From Maea johnstoni (taxonomy: Eukaryota > Annelida > Polychaeta > Spionida > Magelonidae): a DNA stretch of 64,000 nucleotides. The notes beneath the pieces are model-generated. The model saw only the letters and a program-made list of their open reading frames with translations, was not told the origin of the DNA and searched no databases. Shown one piece after another: positions 35,571 through 48,555 of the stretch. The stretch spans positions 11,904,048 through 11,968,047 of the forward strand of contig OZ012695.1 of NCBI GenBank assembly GCA_963942565.1, in the 5' to 3' direction. Both the position numbers and the translations under genes were made by a program. Each line of letters opens with the position of its first letter. Position 1 is the stretch's first letter.

Positions 35571-36589
35571 TTAAGAGTATAACATACATTTTCAAGTTAT
35601 TTAGAGGAGGGATATAATTTGAGCTCTGATTAAAACTTCTCCAAATATTTTCAAAGAGTTATTTTTGTCAGAAAAATATCACCAAAATTGCAATGCCTTT
35701 TTGGGGCATTAATGGGTCAAAATACACAACTTCTTGCCTATTTTGTACATTATGGGCATTTACGGGTCAAGGCACTCATATTCATGCCATCGATTCTGTG
35801 GTTTGTAAATATTTGTCTCATCCAGTGCGGCAGCGGACATGTAGTGACAAGTGCCACTCAGTGGCGTGTAACTGAGAGGGTTGATCTGACAATGAAATTC
35901 ACACCGCAATATTAAGAGGATTTCCCGCCACACGTGCATAAGTGGTGGGATATTGCCAATACCGTCTGTCTTGGAGTGTTGCAGGCCATACTTGAAAAGC
36001 CTTGAATGCCAGTCTATTTAGACCCCTTGAGGCTATAATTGCCAGATTATGACACTTGACATTAGACAACAAGTCATGTTAATGACTTGTTGTAGCTGAT
36101 TGCTAAGTTTATGATGTTGGGGAGGTAGTGGGGTTTAAAGTGAGGAGGCTTATATATAGGGATTACATAAATTATCTATTCTGGATTTCAAAGTTCAAGT
36201 TAGATAGAAGGGTCAAAATAATTTGTCTTTAATTCTGATTTCAAGTGCCAGAAAGTGGTTAAAAATACATTTCAGAGTGTCAATTTAGACCCCCTACAGT
36301 TTTGGGGAGCCTTGAGCATCCCCCACACTGTAAACATGAAAGTGTTACTTAAGCAAATGGTTATGCCCCATTATAGCTAGATCTACAGCAAAAGCAGCAA
36401 ATTACTCAAGCATTCTCTGGCCTCAAGACCAAGTGCGTTCAGACCAAGCACAACTCCATCATCTTTAACCTTCCCCTAATGACGCTGATCAGGCCGTTTA
36501 GACGCAGCGAGGGGTCTGCTCATTTGTAGCAGTAGCGTAACATTGTGCTTGTGTCTTTATTGAATTGTGTAGCTCTGAGGAGATCAGGA

Positions 36590-36889
36590 GATTAAGGCAG
36601 AATGTCTGGGCATCATTTGGACACTCAAAGCTGTGGAAAGCACAAATCACTGGTCACCAGATATAAGCTTGGTCGGTGTATTTAAAATGTGGCAAAACAC
36701 TTGGTTTAAAATTTACCTTAATATAAATGTTAAGGTATAGCCTAAAGATACTATGTATTTTCTTGATAACTGTTTAAATTTGTATATTGTAGATATTGGT
36801 ATCACTCTTAAAAAATAGAAAAAACACAAAGTTTCATAATTGCACATTTTTGGACATCCCATTTCAAAACCCTTGGTAAGGCCCCCATC
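36590..36889. mobile_element. hAT-like MITE, decayed
   Basis: A second-subfamily copy: GGGCATCATTTGGACAC at the left and TTTCAAAACCCTTGGTAAGG at the right. The ends have decayed. Confidence 0.6.
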
Positions 36890-37089
36890 AGAGTTTCAAT
36901 AAAGGGTTGTAATTATTTATTACCCCAAGTGCAGGTTATGTAATTTGTAAAGACCTGTACCAAATAAGACATTCTGCTTAATGAGACCACTTGTCTATCT
37001 AGACCAGTCCCAGACCAAGTTTGCCCCAGATATTACCAATCATTCTAATCGTCCTCTTAGACTTGGATGTCTTCAGTGACTGCACTTAA

Positions 37090-37293
37090 CCCTTCCAATG
37101 CTGACGCTATTTTGTCCAAAGCACAAGGATGCAAAGATTTTCGAAAACCATCTAAATCCTGTCATTTTGGTATTCATTAGATAGCTCTCATTTAGTACTC
37201 TCGGATGAATACCCATATGCCAGTTTTTCAGTCATTTTTCAGCTTTTTTGCATCATTTTGTATTGGCAAAATTAGCCACGAGTGGCGCAAGAG
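37090..37293 (-). mobile_element. piggyBac-like MITE copy
   Basis: A 204-bp copy between TTAA tetramers (37086-37089 and 37294-37297), about 415 bp before NCS-1 exon 2. Same length as the copy at 5142. Confidence 0.72.
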
Positions 37294-37710
37294 TTAAGTG
37301 ACATAGTTGTAGACATCATGCAATCCTGATCCAGATCCGACTGTATTGATTCAGCTGCCTACACTCCTCAATTAAGACCTCCTCTAAGAGGAGTTTCCTG
37401 CCTGCAGGGTGAAGAGGGGATTAGTAGAGTAATAGCAACTGATAAAAATGTCGTTGTCTGTTTATATATTAAACATATATATTTTTTACACTAGTCAGGA
37501 TGCATGCATGAGTAGTTTATTTTTCTGGCATTGGAAGCAATTGAGCTTTTGGTTTCATGGAATACCTTATTGCAGGAAATGGGAATCATGAATGTTAAAG
37601 CAGTGGAAAGTGTGTCCGAACAATGAAAACAATATGGGATAATGTTCAATGTCATGAATTATCTCATATCTATTATTCATATATCTTACCTTGCTTTTAT
37701 TTCATTTCAG

Positions 37711-37735
37711 TTACTGATAAAGAATTAATTCAATG
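37711..37735 (+). CDS. NCS1: Neuronal calcium sensor, exon 2 (25-nt microexon)
   Basis: The acceptor TTTCAG ends at 37710 and the donor GTAAGT starts at 37736. The 25 nt complete the Phe codon split at 17917 and encode FTDKELIQ plus two bases of Trp, which exon 3 completes. The peptide YFTDKELIQW matches the helix before EF-hand 1 in frequenin/NCS-1 (consensus YFTEKE..QW). The continuous phase on both sides and the family match make this tiny exon secure. Confidence 0.9.
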
Positions 37736-38319
37736 GTAAGTACCTACTTCATTATTCTGTTTTACAGTGTTGTTGTGCATATTTAAATCATTGCAATAAA
37801 TCCACACATATAATAGGTTCCTGCGTACAATGCACACCCCTACTTTCCAGGGAAAGTTGCTGCTTCAAAGCCTTGTACCAATTTATAATAATTATGCAGT
37901 GGTGATTTTCAACTCAGGCTCATTGCATGACCAGTGTAGTTCATATACCTGTCCATGAAAATAAAAAGGTAGTTAGCGGAGCCTTTGATAGAGATGATGC
38001 TCAGTTCTTTTGCAACGATCTAGAAATGATGATAAGGTTGTAAGAAAAGAAAAATTAAGAAACAAACTGCTTAAATAGAAGAATAACTGCTAGCTATCAA
38101 AAGAAACTTAATTGTGAGTAGTCACAGTATTGGCACCCTTCAATGATTCTGTGGATCATTCTAGCAACTTCTCCGCCTGTTCAAGGAATTGATCTTTTTG
38201 GTTGTGTTTTTTCTCTAAGTTTCTGTACTTGCTTATATCATGCATCCTTACCTTTGAATGGCATTTTCTATATGTATAAAGGGGCCTGCCCTGATAGCCG
38301 TGTTGTCCAAAGATATTGC

Positions 38320-38475
38320 CACTGACTCCAAGCCGTCTCTCACCACTGCCTGTGTTCGATATGTTGTTCGTGGCATTTGAGAAAGTTACAAGTGACTTGG
38401 GGTTAGGCAGGTACTCCTGTTTCCTCCACCAATTTATATAAACTGGCTAGTCACGCCTTTGACGCAATATGTCAG
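38320..38475 (+). mobile_element. tRNA-type SINE copy
   Basis: It has TGTGTTCGATATG (box-B-like), AAAGTTACAAGTGACTTGGG, CCTGTTTCCTCCACCAA and ACTGGCTAGTCACGC in the same order as the copy at 33060. Confidence 0.55.
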
Positions 38476-39736
38476 AAAAAGTGAAACAAATTGAAATTCC
38501 AAATTCTATGTATAGAACTGCATACTATACATGGGGATTTACAGTATATTGTCCTTGGACACTTAACCCCCCACCCAGACTCATATTTAAAATCAGTAAT
38601 ATATAGCTGGTAGGCGTTTTCCTTGTACAAAACATTTGTGAACCGTGAGCAGGTTATCAAATCAGTTAAGGGTGCATGTATATACTTTATATTAACAAAG
38701 TGCTTGCTATATAAGTTACTAATATTACAGTGAGACCTAGCTTAATGACACATTTAACAGCTTAGTGAATAATTGATGACAGTATTTACTCTTGCCAAGG
38801 ACTTGTATTATACAAATTAAAAACCTGCAGAGCTTTTGTGAGACCCTGAGAGCGGGTTACAACAGGTAATCTACTGAATATACTTGATACACTTGAAATG
38901 GTGCATTCTGCGCATGTTCGTATGCACCTAGCATCCTCAGTGATATAAACAAACAAGAGACGGGGAAATGAATGCACACCAAAACGGTGTACATCATATA
39001 CAGATATTTGTCAAAGGTCTAACCTGTTATTCTGTCGAAATATCTGTGAGGACTTCAAAGCCAATCAGCGGCCTCCTCTGAGCCCATTTGAGTCAGGATA
39101 TTATAGGCTTTGCTATTTAGCATGTACTAGTTTTCATTTCTCAAAGCTGCAAAGGCTTGACCACTGGGCCTATGGTAATAATGGCACATGACGTTCCCGT
39201 CCCCCCCTCATGTATATGCCTCTCTGCTCTTGCTAGTGCTAGTACTTCTATTTAATAATTGTCAACTAAAACTGATTCAGATTAACTCTTTTGAAAATTT
39301 ATTTTTTCCAGTTGAAGAGACATAGCATAGCTGAATCCTTCTTCACAATCTAGTTTCTCCTAGGCATGAGAATTCTAGTCAGGGATACAGTTTAAATGGG
39401 TGTAATAATATATGCTAATTTATTCATAGGTAGGGAGCACTAATCCTCTTGACAGCTCGCTGGCCTGCACAGCCCTCTTCTCAGAAAGGAAAGCAATATT
39501 TCAGGGAATTTTCAGTGAAGATTGTTTTGCAGACGAGCTAGTCTTGTGCTTCAATATTTTATAAACTTAGGCAGGTTTATCAAGATGTATATGTCTAGAG
39601 AATCAGAGTGAGACCCCTTGTGCAGTGTGCTCGGACATATGGTTTTTTTTTGCTTGAAACGTCCATTTGCAACTGCCACTGGATTTTCTTATAAATTGCT
39701 TTTGGATGTCATGGAATCGATATCCATAGACATCAA

Positions 39737-40044
39737 CATATTTTTAACCAGCAGGGCATCTGCATGTTATTTGAACACCCAGATCCTCAAAAATCCCCCT
39801 TTAGGACACCCAAAGTATTTTGTTAAGGAATTTCTTAAAAAGTCAATTTCAAGCATATCGTTGAATTTTTTTCACCTCAATATAATTCCCATGGCATGGA
39901 CATTATGCTTTATTTCATTGAGTAAATACAGGTTTGTAGTTGTAATTTGAATATATTGTTGTCTCCCTTGAAAAACAGGATGCCCAAAATATTTTTAAAG
40001 GCCAATGTTCTACACCCAGTTTCTAAATCCTGGCTAAGACCCTG
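39737..40044. mobile_element. hAT-like MITE, second subfamily
   Basis: It starts near CATATTTTTAACCAGCAGGG and ends ATCCTGGCTAAGACCCTG at 40044. Its length of 308 bp matches the copy at 13158. The flanks GACATCAA and GACAACTG agree only in part, so the target duplication has decayed. Confidence 0.75.
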
Positions 40045-40437
40045 GACAACTGACAACATACATATTGCAGCCTGGACTGTAGGCCATGGCCAGTTTCTCA
40101 GCTGTCTGTCGTGTGTCTGTATATGCAGATGTTTGTGGAGCAGCACCAGGTTAAGAAGGCTTGACGTAACGGTATTGCCCTGGGCCGCCCTGTCAACCTG
40201 TTGCCTGTTTCTAGCGGCTAACTAACACACATGTCGCCTCCACTCCATCTTACTCATATCCACAGTTCTTGGCTGCTGTCATAATACAGATATAATTCAG
40301 ACACTAGATAATTGGCAAAAGACCAGTTTAAGTGTTCGTCAGTGGAACCTTTCTAGTAAGTCAGACCTTTGAAAGAGTATACCTATTACTATACTAATTA
40401 AATCCTTAAAGACCAGTCAAAAATCCCCTCTGTTATT

Positions 40438-40455
40438 ATCATTATTAATATTATT

Positions 40456-40499
<44 letters not shown>

Positions 40500-40525
40500 T
40501 ATCATCATCATTATCATCATCTTGC

Positions 40526-40565
<40 letters not shown>

Positions 40566-40720
40566 GTATTATCATCATAATCATTGTCATCATTATCTTC
40601 ATCATCATCATCATCATCATCATCAATATCATCATCATCATTATCATCATCATCATCATCATCATCATCATGGTCATCACTATCATCATCATTATCATCA
40701 TCATCAGTATCATCATCAAT

Positions 40721-40761
<41 letters not shown>
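40438..40761. repeat. (ATC)n trinucleotide repeat
   Basis: About 320 bp of ATC/TCA triplets with a few interruptions. Poly-His, poly-Ser and poly-Asp frames over it are repeat artefacts. Confidence 0.97.
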
Positions 40762-41239
40762 TGTGTGTATGATAATTATAATGAGGAAGATGATAAAATT
40801 GTTAATATGTACTAATGGCAGTTGTATAGTGTTAAAAAAATAGCGTTTTTAGTTGATGCACTCAAATTGAGCCAAATTGGTAGAAAGATAGTGAGCTCTC
40901 AGTTCTGTAGCATACACTGGCATATGTCCCATGACTCTGGTTATGACAAAGTTCTTGATCTATAGCTCCTGCCATAATCACAGCAGGGGGTCTGGTGGTT
41001 CCAGGTTCCATGTGAGTGGTGGTGAAGTATGGGTTTGTGTGCAGAGCAGGACAAGTTTACTCTCCTGGTCTCGTGTAACAAAACTCCTCACAACCAGCTC
41101 TCTACCGGCCGCCGGCCCCTTTATAAATAGACACGCCGCTATTTATCATCCATCTTTCGCGACTCTTGCTGGCTGCCCACTTGTATTGCTGACATTGTGT
41201 AACTACGCATCCCCTAAGAAATATGTGCGCTTAAGTTAG

Positions 41240-41600
41240 CCAGGGCTCAAAATGAACTGCAGATGATATATTGAGGGGGTTGAGAAGTTAATTGAACCTA
41301 TACAGATGTGTTAAGATTTCTGTATATAATCAAATATCATTTCTTCTCTGATTTTAGCCTAAACTTAATTTTTTTATAAATTGAACCAAAAGCTTTCTTA
41401 TTCTCTTTGGAAATAAGCCTGCAATAAGTTACTCAGGGCTCAAAATAAATTGTGCATGACAATCAGGTGTTCAAAAGATTCAAAATATGGTTGAAATCTC
41501 AAATGTGTATAAATTAAAAGATTAGAACGCAGAACTAATTGTCAATACAGAGAGGGGTTCGAAATTATATTCAACTCACCTACCTGGAAATATACAACAA
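41240..41600. repeat. CAGGGCTC-type MITE remnants
   Basis: CCAGGGCTCAAAATGAACTG at about 41241 and CTCAGGGCTCAAAATAAATTG at about 41432 are direct copies. A GGGGTTCGAAATTA stretch lies near 41555. These resemble hAT-type CAGGGCTCGAAATTA ends. No complete element is definable. Confidence 0.4.
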
Positions 41601-41972
41601 TACTTAGCATCAGAAAAAAAGAAACAGAAAAAAACAAACATTTAAGATGTTTTACAAATCTATGCTTCCCTTAAATTTAGAGTTGAATATGACAGCATCC
41701 GGCAGACACCCTGTCCTTCCATTCGGGAATCTTGGGCATAATCAGCTCTAGGCACAATGCAAATCTCTCTGTTGTTGCCAAGCTTGAGCTTGTATGGCAC
41801 CAGACTCAAAAAGATCAATGTTGCCTATTAGTGTCTCAGTTATCTGAAGAAATAATGACTACTAGTTGTGAAGGTAAATCACAATTGATTGTAGAATTTT
41901 TTTAATACTTCTTGAATGCAAAGGGAATAGATGATATTGTTAATTGGACATTTCTTGTGGTGTTGCATCAGG

Positions 41973-42290
41973 CAGGGTCTTAGCCAGCACTTAAAAGTTA
42001 CTTAAAAGGTGCCTGAAATGAGGCATAAATGATTGTTTGGGTGTCCAATATTATATTGGAGACCATAATACGACTTCACATTACCATCAAAAGCATACAT
42101 CAATTTGTCTACAACATTCTTCATACCTTAACCTTTAATGTCCTAGCGTTTAGGGTGAAGTAAAAAGTAACTTTTTTTTATTGACATTGACATTTTTAGA
42201 AATTCCTGGCCAAAGTATTTTGGTATTCCAGAGTGTAATTTTCAATGATTTGGTTGTCCAAGTAATGCCATGCAGGTACCCTGCTGGACC
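41973..42290 (-). mobile_element. hAT-like MITE, second subfamily, reverse
   Basis: It starts CAGGGTCTTAGCCAGCAC. The far end is approximate, near GGTACCCTGCTGG. Interior GGTTGTCCAAGTAATGCC matches the GGCATCATTTGGACACC block of the forward copies. Confidence 0.65.
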
Positions 42291-42764
42291 TGCCAGACTG
42301 ATGGTGCCTAGAATGCTAATTCTTTATCATTCTAATCACACCTTTACTTTTTTTGTCATTAATCATCCTGTTTTCAATTATTATTGATTGATGGCTGATG
42401 TGAAACCTCGCCTATTTCATCAGCAGTGCCGCTTGGAGAAGAGTTGTTCTCTCAGTTGGCTGGATGTTTGATGCATATCACATATCAGGCTGTATTTATT
42501 ATGTGCATACTTTATATGTAGTAATTACAAATGCATTGAGTTTCAACACAATGTCATCCTTGATATTTACTCGCAAATTTCACCATGATGGTGCATAAGA
42601 GGCATGTTTCATTTGCTGCCAAGACATTTAATTACAAATGCAATGAGTTAATTAAGACAAAGTTATTCTTGTTAATCAACCTAGGATTTCACTGTGCTTT
42701 TTTTTTCCTCATTGCAAGTTGCAAGCGAATATGGCAAAAAATGACAATCGGGTAAGCAGAACAA

Positions 42765-42950
42765 GACCTAGACTTGCCCCACTTGGCAAGTAATGTTTTA
42801 GGCAGAGTCCTAGCAAATCGCAATGTAACTCACCTTTGTTTAACAGAGTGGCAGGGCAAGTGGAAATGCCGGCAGGGCAAGAAATGGGGCAGCTTGCCCC
42901 ATTCAGCAAATAATGTTTTGGAACCTATGTGGCGCCCTGCAGGTATTGGT
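42765..42950. repeat. Inverted GGCAAG/CTTGCC repeat
   Basis: ACTTGCCCCACTTGGCAAGT and TAATGTTTTAGG near 42771 are echoed by CAGCTTGCCCCATTCAGCAA and ATAATGTTTTGG near 42890. The block is probably a decayed MITE or a local duplication. Confidence 0.4.
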
Positions 42951-43571
42951 TTCCATACAAATGCATTGACTTTCACCACAATGTCAGCCTAATTATTTTA
43001 ACTTAAATTTCTCTTTGCATAATTTTTGGCATGTTTTATTTAATGTGTTACAAATGGAATGAGATTCAACACAATTGTTTCCTTTGATTTGGAATATTTC
43101 ATCATGCTTTGTAATGACATATTTTGTAGTTAGAAATGCGATAAGTTACAACTCTTTGTTTTCCATCTTATTCAGCTTAAATTTCACCATTCCTGATATC
43201 ATATTTGATAAGCTTATTTTTTTATTGTTACTATTTTTGGTTCATTTCTGATAGAATGATTTACAATGTGTTTTCCTTGTGTTAAACCTGGACTTTCACT
43301 GTGCGATATTACAGGCATGTTTTATTTAGAGTGATGACGTGTGTAATGAGTTTGAGCGGCGCTGTGTTATGCCTGGTTATTGATTGGTGTTAATTGATAT
43401 GTGGCTCTATAGTGATGATGGAGTGTGCAGCAGTTACTTACAATTGGTAATTTGTAGAGATCCCAACATGGGCGGGGTTCGAAAACAGTTCCCAGGCACC
43501 AACATGATCAGTGCTTGTCTGCTTGCTTGCCATTGCTATGGAGGTTTACTGTCGGCCATATAGGTATCACT

Positions 43572-43834
43572 CGTGGACTTGGCCAGGATTTCAAAATTGC
43601 CTGTCCAAAACAGCAATTCTAAAATTTTTGCTCGTCCAGATTTAGCTACTTATGTACTTTAAATCCTTATACCAACAACATTTAATAACTTATTGTGTAA
43701 AAAAAGCAATTTACATTTCAGCTTTGTCCTAAAAGATGGTTTGTTTGGAAAGTGTTTGGTTATTAACCCCCCAAAAACAAAATTTAAAATTCTTTATAGA
43801 AACCTTTGCCTGTCAGTCCCTGGCTAAGTCCCTG
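43572..43834 (-). mobile_element. hAT-like MITE, first subfamily, reverse
   Basis: A 263-bp copy in reverse: CGTGGACTTGGCCAGGATTT at the left and CCCTGGCTAAGTCCCTG at the right. The flanks GTATCACT and GAATCAAT match at 6 of 8. It is a good reference for the normal size of the first subfamily without the palindromic array. Confidence 0.78.
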
Positions 43835-44147
43835 GAATCAATACTTACTTGCCCAACCAGATAAGTTTTAATTCAGCCCTTTTCTATAAACTAGTGTTAT
43901 ATGAAATGCATTGAGGATTTTAATTTTCATCACCAATCTAGAAAATACATCATATCCTCAAGCAATGTACTGTGCATAATATCAAGGTGGATATATTCAA
44001 TAAATTGCTTTGAATAGACATTTTTAGAAATATCCTTCTAAATACTTTTGATTGTTCTGCTGTGTGTCTTTCAAGGGTTTGGTTGTCCAAATGATACCCT
44101 GACACCCTACTGGTTAAGTTTCGGGATTGAGTCACTGACCTAGCTTC

Positions 44148-44479
44148 CAGGGTCTTAGGAAGGATTTTAAAAAATGCCTGTTGAGAACAGAAATCAAAAC
44201 TGCCCCTGCTGATTGAGCAATTGACCTACATACAGTCGACCATGTTATACCTATAGATGACAACCTTGTATTATACTTGTTGAGAAAGGGCTATGCAAAA
44301 TATATATCCTTATATGCAACATCATGGTAATTACTTTGAGGTAAAAATGTACAATTATTTGTTTGAAATTGACATTTTAAGAAATTCTCCCTGAGGGAAT
44401 TTGGGTGTACTTGTGTGTGATTTGTGAGGGTTAGGGTGTCCGAGTGATGCCCTGAGACACCCTATTGGCTAGGACACAG
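44148..44479 (-). mobile_element. hAT-like MITE, second subfamily, reverse
   Basis: It starts CAGGGTCTTAGGAAGGATTT and ends ATTGGCTAGGACACAG. Interior GGGTGTCCGAGTGATGCCC matches the family. No target duplication is left. Confidence 0.68.
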
Positions 44480-46079
44480 GGTCATTGTCCACTCTCGCCA
44501 TAATTGGATTTAAGTAGTCCATAAGTAGGATAGACCCAAATCAACAGGTGCATTTGTTTGCAAGCCCCAAGGCACCTGGTTCATATGGCTAAATTGGCCA
44601 CGACCCAACTCTCAGTGTATGACATTTAATAGGTGCACAGTATGTGATAATTGCATGCTAGCCACCTAAGATTTGCGAAGTCCTAAGATACCTTAAGTCT
44701 ATTAGGGATATTGTGCCAGGACATACAGTATAGTGGACAGGCCCTCGCCTGCACAGAAATCACTATTTTTTGTATACAATGATGTGTACAATTGAATTGT
44801 TCATTAAATTATTAGATTAACACTTTTACCAATTTATTGCTTTATTATTTTAATCTATAATGATAAAGGACTTATTTTAGTACAAATTTATGGCACTTAA
44901 ATCAATGTAGTCATGGCCTTTGTGTGTTGATGTACTTGAAAGCAACTCATTCATTCATTCATTTATTGATTCATTTATTCATTTAGTAAATTAATTCCTT
45001 TCCGGTTATTGTCACATAAAGAATTCTTAGTCACATGACTATTTTCAGGTAGATGATTCATGGTTATTAAATTGCTCTTTTAATATCTGTCAAAGTAAAG
45101 ATTTCCTCTTGATCCTATAGTGAACGCTTTAGAAATTTCACCTTACTTTTCATATGATTGATATACCTTAAACTCAGCCAATGAATGAATTCTCAAGGTA
45201 AAACTTGATAAACCTGAAAATACTGCCAAAGAATGATTTCTCTAGGGCAAACTTGCACTGCGTGATACCCTGCGCGGACCATAAAGAACTTTCTCTGCTC
45301 CATTGATTTCTCTCTCTCTGCAGGGAGTCCTCTCCCGATCAGTTCAACGCCAATTTCTCAGCCCAATCCAATATCTGTCAAGCAAACCCAGTTAGGACGG
45401 GAAAGTGGCCGTGAATGGCTGCCACGATCAAATTTGTCTTGGATTATGCTGCATTAACATCCCCAGTCCAATTACCCAAATAGCATGTACTTTGCGCATG
45501 CATTTCAGCCGCCTTTTGTAAGTTCCCAAGCTGGCTAAGGCAGTAAACTTTCATAGTGATTACTTCAGATGGCTGTGCAGGGCAGAAACATAATTTTCTG
45601 AGTCTTGAGACCAATAATGAAAAATGAGCCAATCTTGGAAAATTAATATTCCCATAATGTAATTTTTGTATTCTTACAATGTCGAGAGTTTTAATGAATA
45701 TTCTGAGATTTACCGATTGTAGCTGAGTTTTTGTGGTAAATTTGAGATTTTCCTATGACTACCCAAGTAACGCCTGGATATTTTCTGCTACATTTGACAT
45801 TGTCTGAACCTCTATCTGTATATGCATTTGCATAACTTTACACATCTGGCTTCTCCATTCAATGTCATTGTGACCAACTGCAACGCCCCTCCCCAAAGTT
45901 AACAAATTATAAGCTTTTGCCTAAATGAGTTTGCCAAAATTATCAGGCCGCTTTTGGCTGCTGTGAGTATGAGTGGATTCACTGAGAATATCTTGTAAGA
46001 TCGGGGTGATTGACATACTGCATGTATATCTCTGTATAACCCATGGCCTTGTTTTTAATCACATCTTTTGTTTTTACAG

Positions 46080-46128
46080 GCATAAAGGATTTATCAAAGA
46101 CTGTCCAAATGGCAAACTATCCGAGGAG
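46080..46128 (+). CDS. NCS1: Neuronal calcium sensor, exon 3
   Basis: The acceptor TTTTTACAG ends at 46079 and the donor GTGAGT starts at 46129. The first base completes the Trp codon, then HKGFIKDCPNGKLSEE follows and the exon ends on a whole codon. This is the degenerate, non-binding EF-hand 1 of the NCS family, with its diagnostic Cys-Pro (KDCPNG). The next exon should begin with a frequenin-like F-x-K-I-Y-K-x-F-F-P segment. I could not find it downstream in this window. Confidence 0.9.
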
Positions 46129-47621
46129 GTGAGTACCTTAAAGACTTCTCACAATGTCTAGTATTAGTTTGGATACAAAAAGTATATTGAATTTCATATC
46201 TAATACATGACTAAGTTGGTTTGACATAGAAATGAGTTAATATATTTGTAACATTCAAGCTTTTCAAATGTGCCTTTCCGTTGTGCCTTTAGTATGACAA
46301 ATGTCATTAAGCCGATTCAATATACAATGATAAAGATATGAGCCCCTTAGTACTGGTGCCAAGAAATTTATGCTAAGAAGGTTTTCATTCGCCAGAGGTT
46401 TTCAGCAATGTACAAGTATAGAATAGAACCAAAAGAAATCTTCGCAGTAAGAAAAGTTTGCAATTGGATATTTCATCACTATATTTGAACAAAGGATTGT
46501 GCTTGAGAAGAGGAAGTATTTGTTTTTTATTTAAATTTTACCTGCAATTTACCTGGTCCATTCAGGTATTAACATAAACCTCCAATGGACTCCCTGTGAG
46601 CTGAGACTTAATTGGCTTAAAGTAAAGATTTATTGACCTCGACCGACCAATTACCTGTAGTTCAGAATTAGTGGCTTAAGAAATTGGTCTGCCTACGCAG
46701 TGGGGCGTTTTATCAACTGCTGCTTTAATTAGATGAGGAGTACAGAGGGCAGTGTTGCACAAATCACCTCTAGTTTAAGGATACCTGCAATGTACACTTA
46801 CTTACCTTTTACACTTATTTACCTTTACTTAATGTAGCTGTCAGACCTCTAAAGGATTCCTGGTATTTTTCTAGCCTTATCCAAGGACTTTCTGGCTGTC
46901 CCCAGCTATATTTCTTGAGGGTGAGGTAGGGCAGATATATAGCCAATGTTAAAAACAAGACAACACTTGCATTATATTCCTATGAACTAAAAGGTTCAGT
47001 TGAGATCAGAGGGGAGTGTCTGTCAGGAAGTAAAAGGGGAGGGAATTTAAGGTTACACTGTTATTGTTATAAGTTTGGAATTGAATCAAGTTTACACAGT
47101 TTAATTTTTGGGTTTATTTGTGTTGAAGGATAATACTCTGTTTTAGGATTGTAAAGCTCTTAATTCTGGCGGGGAAGATCTGAACCCTTTCCAGCTAAAA
47201 AAATCGGGGTTGACCAATTAAAGCAGGAAATTTTCCCATTCTATGATTATGATGGTAGGGAATTAGTGTTCAGCCAGCTAAGCACTCACCTGTATCTGCC
47301 ATATGTTCTATTGGTGAAAGCATGGCATTCCCATGGTAAATCTTTTGCAAGAGTAGTAGTATTGTCTTAGCCGGCTAGTAGCATCATGCCTCACTGTGCA
47401 GAGTGTATTGTGGTCGGGATATATCACTCTTTACTCAGCTGCGTTGGGCAGCAGTAGTTGTCTTTGCGAGCATTAGGTGTAATACTCCGCTAAACGAGAG
47501 TGTTATTGTCAATCCCGCCTCGTAACTCGCCATCTCGCCTCTCACGGCTAATCAAGACAGACACCTCTTTGCTCACTTGCCCAGCGCTGCTTGTTCTACT
47601 GCCGACAACCCCTTTATCCAA

Positions 47622-48060
47622 GGCATACTCTTAGTCAGCACGGCATCTCAGCCTCATTTGGACACCCTTTTACCATCAAAAATCATCCCGCAGGATAGCC
47701 AATTTTTTGTGAGTAATTTCATAAAATGTCTATTTCACAAATACAATTGAAGTTTTTTTGCCTCAATATAACTCCCATGACATTGTATAAGGACATTATG
47801 CCTTATTTCATTAGATAAATACTCTCGACAGCCCTTTTATCCACAGTACACTCTTAGCCAGCACAGCGTCTCGGCCTTATTTGGACAGCCTCTTACCATC
47901 AAAAATCATCCCTCAGGACACCCAATTTTTCTTGTGAGTAATTTCATAAAGTGTCAATTTCACACATATAATTGAAGTTTTTCCTCCTCAATATAACTCC
48001 CATGACATTGTATAAGGACATCATGCCTTGTTTCATTAGGGAAATACATGTTTATCTTTG
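47622..48060. mobile_element. Two tandem partial hAT-like MITE copies
   Basis: ACTCTTAGTCAGCACGGC at about 47628 and ACTCTTAGCCAGCACAGC at about 47851 each lead into the second-subfamily interior (CAAAAATCATCC, TATAACTCCCATGACATTG). The two left halves stand head to tail about 220 bp apart, and both lack the right end. Confidence 0.7.
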
Positions 48061-48140
48061 TAACTATTAAACATCTTGAGGGTCTGTGCGAAATCTGTTA
48101 TCTTTTCATCCATTCAATTCATTTATCCAATTCTTTCCGA

Positions 48141-48156
48141 GGGGGGGGGGGGGGGG
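48141..48156. repeat. Poly-G run of 16
   Basis: Sixteen consecutive G followed by TGGC. A homopolymer of this length is prone to length error in assembly. Confidence 0.95.
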
Positions 48157-48555
48157 TGGCAGATAACAACTCTGTGTGACTTATTGGTGTGATCATCATC
48201 AGGAGACATGTACCAGGAAATTGTCAGAATTCTTTTAAGACAATTATAGTACAGCTGGTACATCATTCTTGGCAAGTGATGGTTAAATGTCCGGAAATGC
48301 ATGGTCTCTGTCTTCAGAGAATTTTTGAGATGAAAATGGTACACCATTATAGGTATGACAATTAAGAGAAAACATCAGGAAATAATCAATCAGTGTCACT
48401 TACAGATATATTTTTTAGGAAAAGGTCAGTTAGACAATATTTTGTGTGTAATTCTAAGCATTTGAGGGTAAACATTTGGATTTCTGCAGGAGTCAGTGAT
48501 CATTTTCTTCTTACTAATAGGAATTTGTCGGAGGGCAATATTTAGTATATCATGT

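Larger units (their letters stand above)
17918..37710 (+). other. NCS1: NCS-1 intron 1 (19.8 kb)
   Basis: It runs from donor GTAAGT (17918) to acceptor TTTCATTTCAG (37710). It holds the transposons and tandem arrays listed separately. No coding exon was recognised in the gaps 17918-18947, 19680-22272, 23712-25428, 27141-31231, 32551-34036 and 34661-35397. These gaps are AT-rich and show no sign of coding. The stretches near 27890-28200 and 30100-30960 are richer in CpG and look different from their surroundings (see findings). Confidence 0.8.
37736..46079 (+). other. NCS1: NCS-1 intron 2 (8.3 kb)
   Basis: Bounded by GTAAGT and TTTTTACAG. It contains a SINE copy, several decayed hAT-like MITEs, and the ATC trinucleotide tract at 40438. 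No exon is seen elsewhere. The stretches 38480-39735, 40800-41240 and 44490-46050 show no recognisable feature, except GC-richer islands near 41090-41180 and 45250-45480. Confidence 0.8.

Noticed and set aside
40417-40815. Poly-Met, poly-His and poly-Asp frames
   Set aside because: They are translations of the ATC trinucleotide repeat.
40931-41239. 102-codon frame on the plus strand
   Set aside because: No similarity or splice context. The GC-richer centre is more likely regulatory or chance.
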